64,000 nt of DNA from Neurospora tetraspora (lineage: Eukaryota > Ascomycota > Sordariomycetes > Sordariales > Sordariaceae). The stretch is taken from contig NW_026944386.1 in the NCBI RefSeq assembly GCF_033439725.1, positions 2,604,001-2,668,000 on the forward strand, written 5' to 3'. The translations under genes and the position numbers were made by a program. The notes under the pieces are model-generated. The model was not told where the DNA came from. It was given only the letters and a program-made list of their open reading frames with translations, and made no database searches. Shown in pieces: positions 10,711-19,996 of this stretch (the stretch's first letter is position 1; the number at the start of each line of letters is the position of its first letter).

Positions 10711-11983
10711 CCTTTCCGCCTTGCCCTAGGTCAAGTTCGTGGTGAAACAAGTTCAAGTTTAGAGTGAAATGGGAATAAAAATCGTCGCCATCCAGCAAGG
10801 TGAGCCTGGGGCCTGGTTAGTCGCATCCTCTGCCACAAGTGAGGATATCTCACACACCTTTTTGACCGCTAAAATTAATGATATGAAGTGATATGTTACT
10901 TGAAGATCCGCTGTCTGGGAATTGAAAGAGCACCCAGCGGATATTAAGTATCGTTGATTGACAGACGGCTGGTTTGGCAAACTAATGCCGGCTTCCTAGA
11001 GTTTATAGGAGAGGGTGTGGGTTGATGAGGGACTGACGCGACTGGACGTGATGTTGGTAATGAAACTACTACTTCTAATCGCACGGCTCAGACAGTGGTC
11101 TGTGCGTAGTAGCAATTACCGAGGACTCGTAACTTCCTCGACTGTGAAATATAGATTCATGAGGAAACAGCTTCTTGCAGATGCTTTCGCTAGAATGAAT
11201 ATCATAGAAGTCTTATTCATGCACTAATAAAGATTGGATTTCAGGAGTTTTCAGAAACTACCAGTTTCGGCGACGATGAATGATTTACGGTTGCTACTTG
11301 AACAGTATAAGAAGTTGTCAAAGGTTCGCCCATCATTGGTTGAGAGGCTACTAGTGGTCAACAAAACAAAGGTATTGTTGAACCGTCCCTGTATCTACTT
11401 AAATGGCAACCCATGCGAGATATGTATAGTTAAATACCCCAAGCATCATATAGCATAGTGATGTCGTCTAAGAGGCAAGTCATCGACAACAAGTTCCTGC
11501 TCTATGCTCGGACATTGAAGACAATGTCCACGTTTGGATGTGTCTAGTGTTAATTCTGTCTTCCCCCGTCATCGCTGTAGGCATCGTGGTAAGTGTTGTT
11601 ACGAACGGCCACACCGTATTCCTGCAACTTGGTTGCTAGCCATGCGTGTATCTCCAACTTGGCCCACAAGGCCAGTGTCTCGATGTCCTCATTTATGTGC
11701 TGCAATCCCTTTACACTGAACCAGATCCGAATGGGAAGGCCGTTAACCGCGAGCCACCAACAAACAAGTTGGGCCACGGGGAGTGCAGGTGGGAGGGACG
11801 ACTTGATGAACCGAAGTTGAGAACAACTGACATGTCTTGATGTACCCATTTCCTCATAGTCTCCTGTGTCCGTCTCTGTTCATAAAAGGAGCGGCGGTGG
11901 CGAAGGCGACTAAGCACGCGAGACACGCAAGAATTAGGGAACGAAATGCTGGACCCGGGCATGCCTATGATTATGTGTGTGAG
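10711..11983. other. Intergenic upstream of the AT-hook gene
   Basis: Only short frames are present, with no family resemblance. The segment just left of 11000 is probably the promoter of the minus-strand AT-hook gene. No tRNA, repeat array or inverted repeat was found. Confidence 0.45.
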
Positions 11984-12274
11984 CTAGACTAGTTCATGAC
12001 CAGAGCTTCCAAACCAAAACCTGACGACATTCTTGTCACTGCTCCTTTGTGGAGGTGCGAACAAACTCGGCTTCACTCCTCGAAGCTTCGTGTATATATC
12101 GTGATATAGATGTCGGATAACTTCTGAGTGAGCTGCCTCGAGCAACTCGAACAGCTTCTTCGTCAACTTGGCGCCAGATCCCTGCCGCAAGTAAGTGCCG
12201 AACTCTCGGACGGGCTCAAACTTTTTCAAGCGGCGGCGCTGGTATTTTCTCCTCCTGTGCTGATACGCTCTCAT
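11984..12274 (-). CDS. Possible 96-aa ORF overlapping the tma46 stop (ATGA)
   Basis: The ATG of this frame overlaps the TGA stop of tma46 in the four bases ATGA, in a different frame. The 96-aa product is basic at the start (HRRRKYQRRRLKKF) and then helix-like (AKLTKKLFELLEAA), with third codon positions that look mostly G or C over the first half. I do not recognise a family. It could be a real downstream ORF, a relic exon or C-terminal extension separated by a frameshift, or chance sequence within the tma46 3' UTR. No intron with a recognisable branch site links it to tma46 (the GT-to-AG distance would be only about 40 nt). Confidence 0.25.
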   Translation of the reverse strand: MRAYQHRRRKYQRRRLKKFEPVREFGTYLRQGSGAKLTKKLFELLEAAHSEVIRHLYHDIYTKLRGVKPSLFAPPQRSSDKNVVRFWFGSSGHELV

Positions 12275-13399
12275 GTACCAAGCGCTGGCTCGCTGAGTTC
12301 TGTGACGTCCTTCGCTTCGCCGAGTGTGATAGGAACGCCGTGGAGAGCTGACAAGCGTTCCTCCTCCTTCTTGATTTGGAGGGCCTCGGTCTCCTTCCGC
12401 AGCTTCTCCAAGTTCCAGGCGTCGTCGTCCCCCTCGTCATCGGAGTCGATATCGGCCTCCATTCTCCAGTTGCCACTTTCGAACAGGGCACGACCAGTCG
12501 CTTCCTTGGCCTTCCTTGCGGCCTCCTCGGCGGCCTTCTTGTCGAGACGCTCCTTCTTCCACTTGGCGAAGCTCTCGGGTGTTACGGGGGTCAGGGTGCC
12601 GGTAAGCTTGTGCCTCTCGGACTCGAGGAACTCCTCGAGCGTAAGGGTCCTGAGAGGCGACTTGTCCAACAGAGCCTTCTCGGCCGCCCTTTGCTCCTTG
12701 GTCTTGAGAACGAACCTACAAAGATGGTGTTAGTTGCGCGTAAAACCCGAAGTGCAGAACCTTAACTTACCCAGGCGGAAGAGCATGCTTATACATGCAC
12801 TTGTCTCCTCCATTCGGGCAAATCCAGAACCAACCGTACTTGCCCTCCTCAATCGCTTCAATAAAGAACTTGCACACCTTGTCTGTGGTGGTGCGCTGGT
12901 TGCCCTTCTTTGACAGAACGACGGAACGCAGCTTTTCTTCGTCCCAGTCTGCCGAAGTCTCCTGCTTCTTCTTGTCGTCTTCCTCTGCTCGTGTATCCTG
13001 GTACAGATTCCTCTTCTCGACCTTGCGCTCCTGCTCCAGGTCGTGGGAGAACTTGCACTTCTTGCCTTTTTCGCAGTTGCCCTTCTTGAAGAAAATGCAG
13101 ACGACGGTCTTGGGGTCGACACCAAAGGGAACCTTTTGGATCTGGGCGGGCTTGTTGAGAAGCAGATCGGCCTCCCTCTTGGCATCCTCAGCGGCCTTCT
13201 TCTCGCGCTCACGCGCCGCCTTCTCGGCCTCCTTGCGCTTCTGCTCAGCGCTTCCGCCGTTCTTCATCGAGGCCTGCAGGGCGGCAATCTGCTTCTGGGC
13301 GGCGGAACCCTTCTTGTTCTTCATGCCGAAGGTCTTGTCTTCGACAGCCTTGGCAGGCTTCTTGCCGGCGGCCTTGGGATCCTGCTTCTTGGGAGGCAT
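12271..13399 (-). CDS. tma46: Tma46/ZC3H15-type CCCH zinc-finger protein (translation-associated)
   Basis: Two exons on the minus strand, 13399-12771 and 12715-12271, with a 55-nt intron (gtaagt donor, ttgtag acceptor), give 357 aa. The start at MPPKKQDPK is typical for the family. Residues 30-80 are an Ala/Lys/Glu-rich helix. Two CCCH fingers follow: Cys101, Cys109, Cys115, His119, and the wide Cys176, Cys194, Cys201, His205. Residues about 225-345 match the DFRP C-terminal domain ([47 protein letters not shown]). Established knowledge: ZC3H15/Tma46 binds the DRG/Rbg1 GTPase and associates with ribosomes. It is divergently transcribed from ost4 across about 740 bp. Confidence 0.93.
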
Positions 13400-14140
13400 G
13401 GTGGGCAAATATCGCGATCGGGAACCGGAGAGTCGAGTTTGTGTGTGTCGTGATGCGCAAATTAATGGATCACGGATGTGTATCGAGTCGCTGTCGCAGC
13501 GTGGGTGGTGGCAGACGCGTAGGGCGTGATTAGAGCGTGTTGTCGCAGCGACCTTCAAAAGATTTGCAGACGAAGGCGGGGATCTCGATCAACTCTTTGA
13601 AGAGTTGGAGGCAACTCGAGTGGGTGGGTTGAAACAACTCTAACCAAATGGGCCCCACTGGACGCCGCCCGGGGTTTAAAGCGCTGGGGAATCCGCCCAC
13701 AGAAGCCCTGACGTTGGCCCGGGCAGCGCAGCCGGTCATGCAAGGATGAGGTCCTTCAGCTTGGGTCTGTCCACGTGACTTGATCGGGTCCTCCTGTAAA
13801 TGACGGATGGAGATGTACCGATACATCTGGCGTTGCGTCGCGGCCCTCAAGGTGGAAAGCTGTCCATAACAACCGACATCATCACCTTCCAAGTCGCAGT
13901 CCGCCCGGTACAGCACAGGTAGTGCAATTGGCATCAGCAAGAAAAAGTCAGCATGGCATTTTATTTTCTCTGTCCGGCCACCTAACAATCAGCATATTGA
14001 CAGCTTCTTAAGCAGCAGAACAGCGTCCTCAAGACCCACTTGCACTCCCCTCCAAGCGCTGCGAATCGCAACAAGTCTACAGCCACCTGTACAGCACCGA
14101 ACGAACACCCGATACCGACTTTCTCTGCGCCAACGACACA
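13400..14140. promoter_or_regulatory. Shared divergent promoter of tma46 and ost4
   Basis: The start codons of tma46 (minus) and ost4 (plus) face away from each other across 741 bp, so both 5' UTRs and core promoters must lie here. No clear TATA box stands out close to either ATG. Frames within it are short and unlike known proteins. Co-regulation is inference from the arrangement only. Confidence 0.6.
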
Positions 14141-14311
14141 ATGATTTCCGACGCCGAACTTTACCGTCTCGCCATCGTCCTCGGATGCTCGGCCATGGTT
14201 CTTATTGTTCTTCACCACTTCCTCGAAACCAACGCCGAAGATCTCGAAACCGATGTTGTCAAGGAGAAGAAGGCAGCGAAGGTGGCAGCAGCCCCGGCCA
14301 AGGCGAAATAG
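14141..14311 (+). CDS. ost4: Ost4, small subunit of oligosaccharyltransferase
   Basis: A 56-codon frame begins in good context (gacacaATG). The N-terminus MISDAELYRLAIVLG mirrors yeast Ost4 (which also starts MISD). A single transmembrane helix spans roughly residues 9-27 (LAIVLGCSAMVLIVLHH). A Lys/Ala-rich cytosolic tail ends the protein. Ost4 is a very small ER-membrane subunit of the oligosaccharyltransferase that transfers the N-glycan to nascent proteins, and in yeast it holds the catalytic Stt3 and the Ost3/Ost6 subunit together. The tail here (residues 31-56) is longer than in yeast. The gene is easily missed because it is so short. Confidence 0.92.
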   Translation: MISDAELYRLAIVLGCSAMVLIVLHHFLETNAEDLETDVVKEKKAAKVAAAPAKAK

Positions 14312-15294
14312 GACACAGCATCCGCAAAACTGTACGATGCGAAAAGGGAGGCTAGATTTCACAAACGCGCACGATACCGCTTATGCGACACTTGGTTGGG
14401 GCGAGGCCAAAAAGGACGGGAGACAGACAGCCTACAACACTCCCTCCTACTGAGGGGAGAGCAGGACAGAGCAGGCCCGGGGCGCAACCGATATGCAAGG
14501 GAAGGGAACCCCGGAACACACAAAAGGAATACAGGGACAAAGCAGGAAAGCTACGAGGTCTCGGGCCCGGGAGGATTGAATGGGCCAAAGTTGGTTGATA
14601 CCCCATGGTTGGTCCAGTGCGCAGGAGCAGACCATAGCACTGCATTTCAGTTCTTGTTCGGATCATGGTGTATCATGTCACCAGTCAGCAGAAACCGCCA
14701 CACGCTCGGGGTAGCATGACTGGCTACCTTAATAATTTGGTATGTTATTTCGTTATGCGCAAAGGGATCGTCCTTTGTTTCCGCTTGTGAAAGAGCTCAA
14801 TTGCAAACGTCCCTGAAGCAAGAGCTTGTGGTGTGGTGGAATATGAACCATGGAAACACCGACACAAAGCTCCCGTCCCATTTGAGCCGCACTGGAATGA
14901 ACGGGTCCTGAAAGTGGTGACACGTCTCTGAAGTCTGGCGTCCATTGCAGGTAGAGGTACCGGTACCATAGGTAACAGCCCAGCTGCGTCAGGAGTGGCA
15001 GAACAGCGGGTCTAGCCCCCCGCGCCAAACAGATTAGCGTGCTGATGAGTGCTAGGTATCGGCCACAACGCGATTGCCACAAGGCTGTGATTGGCCCTGA
15101 CTGTTCTTTCCCCTTCTGAGCGAAGCCAAAGCGGTGGGGTGGCCAGTGCAAGGATCACGTTGGGAGTGTTCTGGTACGGTACAGGCGCGTTGTGGCCGTG
15201 TTGGGCGGGAGCCTGCTCAGCCTGCCAAGCCTTGACGAAAGCGCAGGCCGTGGCCCCGTCCCCGTCGGTCTCCCTCAAATTCTGGGGCGGACAC
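14312..15294. other. Intergenic between ost4 and the Yra1 gene
   Basis: This stretch holds the 3' UTR of ost4 and the distal upstream region of the Yra1-type gene. The short frames show no coding signal. I see no RNA gene or repeat. Confidence 0.45.
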
Positions 15295-15770
15295 CGGTTT
15301 CTGCTCCCTCCTCTCCCCCTCGTTCACCTCTTTTATCCATTCACCACTTTATCACCCAAACAACACCACCTATTTCCCATCACAACCCACCATCACCGCC
15401 AAAGTCTGTCGCCGATAAATCCCATCCGCTCAGACCCATATTCATTTCATTGCTCGCAGGACTGCATCCAACTTCGCCAGCCTGACCACACGTCCATCTC
15501 CACTTGCCATTCGAGTCGATCATCAGATCAGAGTCGCTGCACCATCTCCGTTGCAGCGCGACCCTTTACTCCGTCTCGACTTCACGCGACCTTGCGCTAC
15601 CAGCAAGTCGTAACCTGACCTCCCTACCGTTCATCTGCCCAACGCGACCTTCGCCAGCTCTACTGCGCATTTGAGTCGCCTCGCGCTTCCTAATTTCTGA
15701 AGCCACCTTGACCACGCGTCTCGTCTTTCTCACCACTTTTAATTCACTTTAAAGCAACCCCGCCGCCACA
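15295..15770 (+). promoter_or_regulatory. Pyrimidine-rich promoter/5' UTR of the Yra1-type gene
   Basis: The plus strand is strongly C/T-biased over about 475 bp before the ATG, with long runs of CT, CAC and TC words and few Gs. Such pyrimidine-rich leaders are usual for well-expressed fungal genes. It runs directly into a good start context (cgccacaATG). The transcription start cannot be placed from sequence alone. Confidence 0.5.
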
Positions 15771-17475
15771 ATGTCCGGAAAGCTCGACCAGTCTCTCGAC
15801 GAGATCCTCTCCACCCAGCGCCGCGGCAAGTCTACCGCCCGCGGCCGTGGAGGCCGCCGCTCGGCCGGCGGTAAGCCCGCCAATGCTGCCCCCGCTGGCG
15901 GTGTCCAAAAGAACACAAAGCCCGCTCGCAACGCTGCCAAGCCGGCGCCCGCCAAGAGTGCTGGTTTGACCGGCGAGAGCAAGATTATTGTCATCAACCT
16001 GGTGAGTCGCGTCCTCCAGCTCCCCCCCTGTGTAGCATCCTTGACCGCTAACTTCCGTCGTAGCCCAAGGACGTTTCCGAAGGCCAGATCAAGGTATGTT
16101 ATTACCGATGAGGCCATTTAGCCTTCGGACTTTTATCGACATTCCTCTTCCGTGGCGTATCCAATCGGCGTCGTTTTCTCCACTGGGCGGTCGGGACGGT
16201 CGTTTATTGCAACTCGGCACTAGGCCATCAAGACTGCCGTTGATTGCTCCTCCCTGACGTGTGTAAATACATGCCGTCATGTTGTGAGTTGAGCAGATCC
16301 CCATCGCGCTCTTCCTCCTTATCATTATGGTGGCTGGCAAGCGCCTCTGGTTCGGAAATGAGCAAGCTGTGCAGGGTCCGGCAGACAAATATTGTATGCG
16401 AGCCTAGCTGGTGGTCATGGGTTATCTCTTCTTGGCTGGTCACCTCAAAGACGATTTCTGCACCCCAGCGCGCCACGCAGTGAGCAATGTTTGAGGCTCT
16501 GCTTCTCACGTCCTGGCTGGACGATTTCTGTGGGTTTTCGGTCCGTCAGGGGATTTGCAACCCCGGGGAACTGGGGCTTAGCACCGTGGTTGTTGGGAAA
16601 TTCTACGAGAGGACGGCATCACATCAACTGGAACACGCTTGGATTGTCTGGCATAACTGGATCCCTTCACACGTTCCATCGCTTTACGGGTTGTGAGCCC
16701 GGACGCATCGGATCGTATGGATGGCTCCAGTGAATGTTAGATATTAGGCTCACCTGCCAGTTGCTGGTGCTGCTGACCCGGAGATTACGCACGATGCTCT
16801 GGCTATCCTGGTTTCGGGCCGGCTCGAGATCATGCCCTAGCTTTGACCGATTTGAAACCGAACCGTTACGGACACGACCACACTGAAACTCGCGCACGAC
16901 GCTAACCACGAATTACCCTTGTGATAGGAATACTTCCAGCAAGCTATTGGACAGGTCAAGAGGGTGGAACTTTCGTATGGGCCCGGAGGCGCTAGCCGCG
17001 GTATTGCTCATATCACCTTCCACCACGCCGATGGTGCTACCAAGGCGTACAACGCTCTTAACGGTCTCCTGATCGACAACCGCCCGGTCAAGGTACGCTC
17101 GTTTTCCATCCCATAGACTTTCAATTTCCGGGTTTTCTAACGTTCCCACAGGTCGAGGTCGTCGTTTCCAATGCTGAGTTGATCCCTCAGCCCAAGAGCT
17201 TGACTCAGCGTATCACGCAGCCCAAGGCCCAGCCCAAGTCTGCCGCCACTGTCAAGCATGCTGCCAACGCCCCCAAGGGTGCTGCTGCTGCCAAGCCTGG
17301 CAACAAGAAGGGCCCCCGTCGCCCTCGTAACGCGCGCCCTGCCAAGAAGACTGTCGAGGAGTTGGATTCCGAGATGGCTGACTACTTCGAGGGTGGCAAC
17401 ACTGATAACGCCAACGGAGCCGCGCCGGCCGCTGCTACCGGTGGCGATGCTCCCATGGAGGATGAGATTCTCTGA
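15771..17475 (+). CDS. yra1: Yra1/Aly/REF-type mRNA export adaptor
   Basis: Four exons, 15771-16001, 16064-16093 (only 30 nt), 16928-17092 and 17152-17475, give 249 aa. Residues 3-12 (GKLDQSLDEI) match the N-terminal motif by which Aly/REF proteins contact the helicase UAP56/Sub2. Residues 18-65 are an RG/Ala/Pro-rich RNA-binding region. One RRM runs from about 71 to 150, with RNP2-like IIVINL and RNP1-like RGIAHITF. The C-terminus carries a second Lys/Pro/Ala-rich block and the conserved helix ELDSEMADYF near 215-225, the other UAP56-binding motif. The role is to load on spliced mRNP within TREX and hand mRNA to the export receptor. Introns 1 and 3 are about 60 nt; intron 2 is 834 nt, which is exceptional here and recalls the long regulatory intron of yeast YRA1. 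Confidence 0.94.
16094..16927 (+). other. 834-nt intron 2 of the Yra1-type gene
   Basis: The donor is gtatgt and the acceptor gatag, with a CTAAC branch site about 25 nt before the acceptor. Its length is about 14 times that of the other two introns of the gene (62 and 59 nt). Retention would meet an in-frame TGA within six codons. No tRNA or clear C/D-box snoRNA is evident inside. Intron retention as feedback control is inference from yeast. Confidence 0.8.
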
Positions 17476-18247
17476 ACGAAGGGTGTGCATGAGGACCAGC
17501 AACAGTCGATGAGAGCGAATACCAGCTTCAGGGACGATTTCGTTTGACGGATTTCGGATAGTCTTATGATTGTTTTACTGTTTTTTCGGGTACGGGCAGG
17601 GTTTTCAGCTTAGGTCAACAGCTTGGTGCAATTTCTTCCCAGACTCACGACGACCTTCAATTACCGCCTCTCCACTACTCTTACGGGAACGTTGTATGAT
17701 CTGCGACCCGTTCGCCGCGACCTACCACCTCGCACATGTCGTTTACGGTCCCTTTGATGGGAGATGGATAACGGCAGGACGCGTCTGCGAAAGGGCAAAA
17801 GGCCACTATTTGGTGCTGCCATCACCCATTGGTCACCTTTTAAGCGTTCCGTATTCCTCGCTCGGTAGCCCAAGGCGATAGATGTCTCTTCACACAAGTA
17901 GCTCGCCTTTGCTACTGAGCTGTTGGGGCGTAAATGGCATATATGCCAGCGAAGCGGAAGCAATATCACAGTGGCGTGTTGTACATCGCAAGTCACATGA
18001 TTCTAGCGTGCGAAGAGCATTGCCTTTGTGTATTTTAGCAGCAGAGAGCTATCTGCGGAGGGTAAATTGGGCATCAAAAGATAGGAGAAAGCTCAAACAG
18101 CTGGAGCAGCCTGGATCGAGGATCCTCGAGCGCTTCCGGGCAGGAAAAGGAGGAAGTTAATGTCATCATGCCCCAAATTCTCTCCCACCAACATAAACAA
18201 TGCTCCACGTGCCTGTCGTGAATCATATGCCCCTTCCCGCCGTCTCC
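17476..18247. other. Intergenic between the Yra1-type gene and a small Cys-rich gene (convergent)
   Basis: The two flanking genes converge, so the region should hold both 3' UTRs. A 92-codon plus-strand frame at 17882-18160 has no family resemblance and I do not call it. Confidence 0.45.
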
Positions 18248-18565
18248 TCAAGATTCAGTAAGCGGTTGTTCCTCCTCATTCACACTCGCGAGCTCAACAG
18301 CAGCAGAACCACAACCACATTTCTGCTTCTTCTCCTTTCCCTTTCCCTTGTCCTTGTCCTTCTTCTTCTTCTCCATCCTCCTCTGCTTCCTCTCGCAGTT
18401 CTTGCATACCACGGCTTCCGTAACGGTTTTGGTCTCGATGCCTCCCGCGCAGTGGCCCAGGTGCTCTCCTCTGTATTTTGGCTTGCACGGACTTTCTGTC
18501 GATCGGCCTTGCACGAGCTCGTCGCAGGAGGTGCAGTAGGAGTCGATGAAGTGTTTGGTACACAT
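18248..18565 (-). CDS. Small Cys-rich, Lys-rich hypothetical protein
   Basis: A 105-aa frame starts in fair context (aatcaagATG). Cysteines are paired and spread: Cys2, CTSC near 11-14, a Cys near 27, one near 39, CKNC near 54-57 and a CGC near 83-85, which suggests zinc binding. A strongly basic stretch (KQRRMEKKKKDKDKGKGKEK) spans about 60-80. The tail is acidic. It resembles other short fungal proteins starting MCTKHF- or MCTRHF-like, a group without assigned function as far as I know. No signal peptide is visible, so it is probably cytosolic or nuclear. Confidence 0.6.
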   Translation of the reverse strand: MCTKHFIDSYCTSCDELVQGRSTESPCKPKYRGEHLGHCAGGIETKTVTEAVVCKNCERKQRRMEKKKKDKDKGKGKEKKQKCGCGSAAVELASVNEEEQPLTES

Positions 18566-19654
18566 CTTGATTTGTTTGTGGGTGGGTGGGTGTAGTGGTA
18601 GTGGTGGTGGTAGTGTGGTGGAGAGGAGTTGGGGGTCTCAGGGTGGTGGTGGGAGGAAGTGCGCGCTTAATTTGTTTTACTTGGGTCTGTTTTCGTATGA
18701 AGACCGGGTTGCCCTATGAATGAGCGCGAGGCTGGAATTAAGTACTTGTAGATGGATACAGTAAAGGTTGGGCGGGTGTTGATCCTATTGTGTCTCTACG
18801 ACAATAGCCGGTTCATCTTGGTCGTACTGTCAGCGGGTGCGTAACTCGCAATTCCGTTCGTGAATAAGTTTAGGGTATAGAGCACAATAACCTGACTTAC
18901 GCCTGAATCACTCTCGCTTCCGGTCATCTTCATCTCAAGGCTGCAAAGTGGTAGAGTCTATGGGGGTCAAACGGGCTGGTACAGTCACTCGTCATTTGAG
19001 GGTTCTTAGGGAATGTCGATGATAAATGTGCTTGGAGGTCTACGACAGGTGTTGAGGAAGTCCCTCGATGGTTTGTCGTTCATGGCCATCGATCGTTAAG
19101 TTGGGGGAATATAATACACTGTGGAGGTGAAGTGCATTGACTTTCCGTACTACACTCATCTTCTCTTCCTTTCTTTCGCTATAGTAATACTCCGGTTACC
19201 CGTCTGGCCTACCTGTATCAATGGCCTTCAGAACCACTTCAACTCCATTAGCTCAGGGCAAGCTTGAGAGGCTCTTAGTACTATGAGATGGAATAACCAC
19301 CTGTTTGGCGGGTCGCGCTTACTCGGCTCAATTGCATACAACTGACTATGTATGACGGTCCGTTGAGCCATTCTCGAAAGCACCCTTGGCGAAACAGACG
19401 TGGTAATGACTACTGGTAACCTTTCTAGCAGGCACTGTCAAGTATCCGAATCATTCGCCATGCCCAAGTAATCCTCTTTATATATCTACCATGTAACCGT
19501 GTAATTCCCTTTCCCGTTTCCGTTCCCATGTCCCTTTTCGTTGCCATGAACACCGTCTTCCAAAACAATGACCAAGCTCCCTTTTCCCAGCCATTTCCCC
19601 AACCTGAACCGTACACCTCCCTCCCCTTTAACCTTTTACCCCTTCCAAAGCAAA
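18566..19654. other. Intergenic, 1.1 kb
   Basis: This is the upstream region of the Cys-rich gene and the 3' flank of the Ser-rich gene. Frames are short and non-coding in appearance. No tRNA or repeat structure was recognised. Confidence 0.45.
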
Positions 19655-19996
19655 TCAAATCTTAGGAGCAACCCACACCTCATCCGCCGGCCAAGCCAAA
19701 ATCGACGCTCCCATCTGGGCATCCCTCGCCGCCTCGCTAGCTGTATAGGGGCCTGATGCTGATGAAGGCGACGGTGCGGAGGAGGAAGAACGGCTGCTGG
19801 CCGCGCTGGAGGTGGTATTGATGGTGATGGTGGGGCCTATACCTGCGAAGCTGGAGGCGGCGCTGGAGTATGGCGATGGCGTCGAAGAATGGTGTGAGTG
19901 TGAGTAGTGGGAGAAATGTGAACCGCTTCTGCTGGTGGTGGTGGTGCTGAAGTTGGAGGAGGATGAGCTGCGTCGGGAGGAGGAGGTGGAGGCCAT
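19655..19996 (-). CDS. Small Ser-rich hypothetical protein
   Basis: The 113-aa frame starts in good context (cccaaaATGG). Residues 1-85 are a low-complexity Ser/Thr/His tract containing SHYSHSHHSS. The last 30 residues (YTASEAARDAQMGASILAWP, then ADEVWVAPKI) are of normal composition and are the part most likely to be conserved. No known domain is present. The overall style, a Ser/Tyr/Arg-rich N-terminus followed by a short structured tail, recalls the gene at 43453-43962, although I cannot show homology. It could be chance low complexity; the start context and clean C-terminus favour a gene. Confidence 0.5.
   Translation of the reverse strand: MASTSSSRRSSSSSNFSTTTTSRSGSHFSHYSHSHHSSTPSPYSSAASSFAGIGPTITINTTSSAASSRSSSSAPSPSSASGPYTASEAARDAQMGASILAWPADEVWVAPKI

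Noticed and set aside
12795-13529. 244-codon plus-strand ORF opposite tma46
   Set aside because: It is the antisense shadow of the tma46 coding exon, whose zinc-finger and DFRP motifs are unambiguous.
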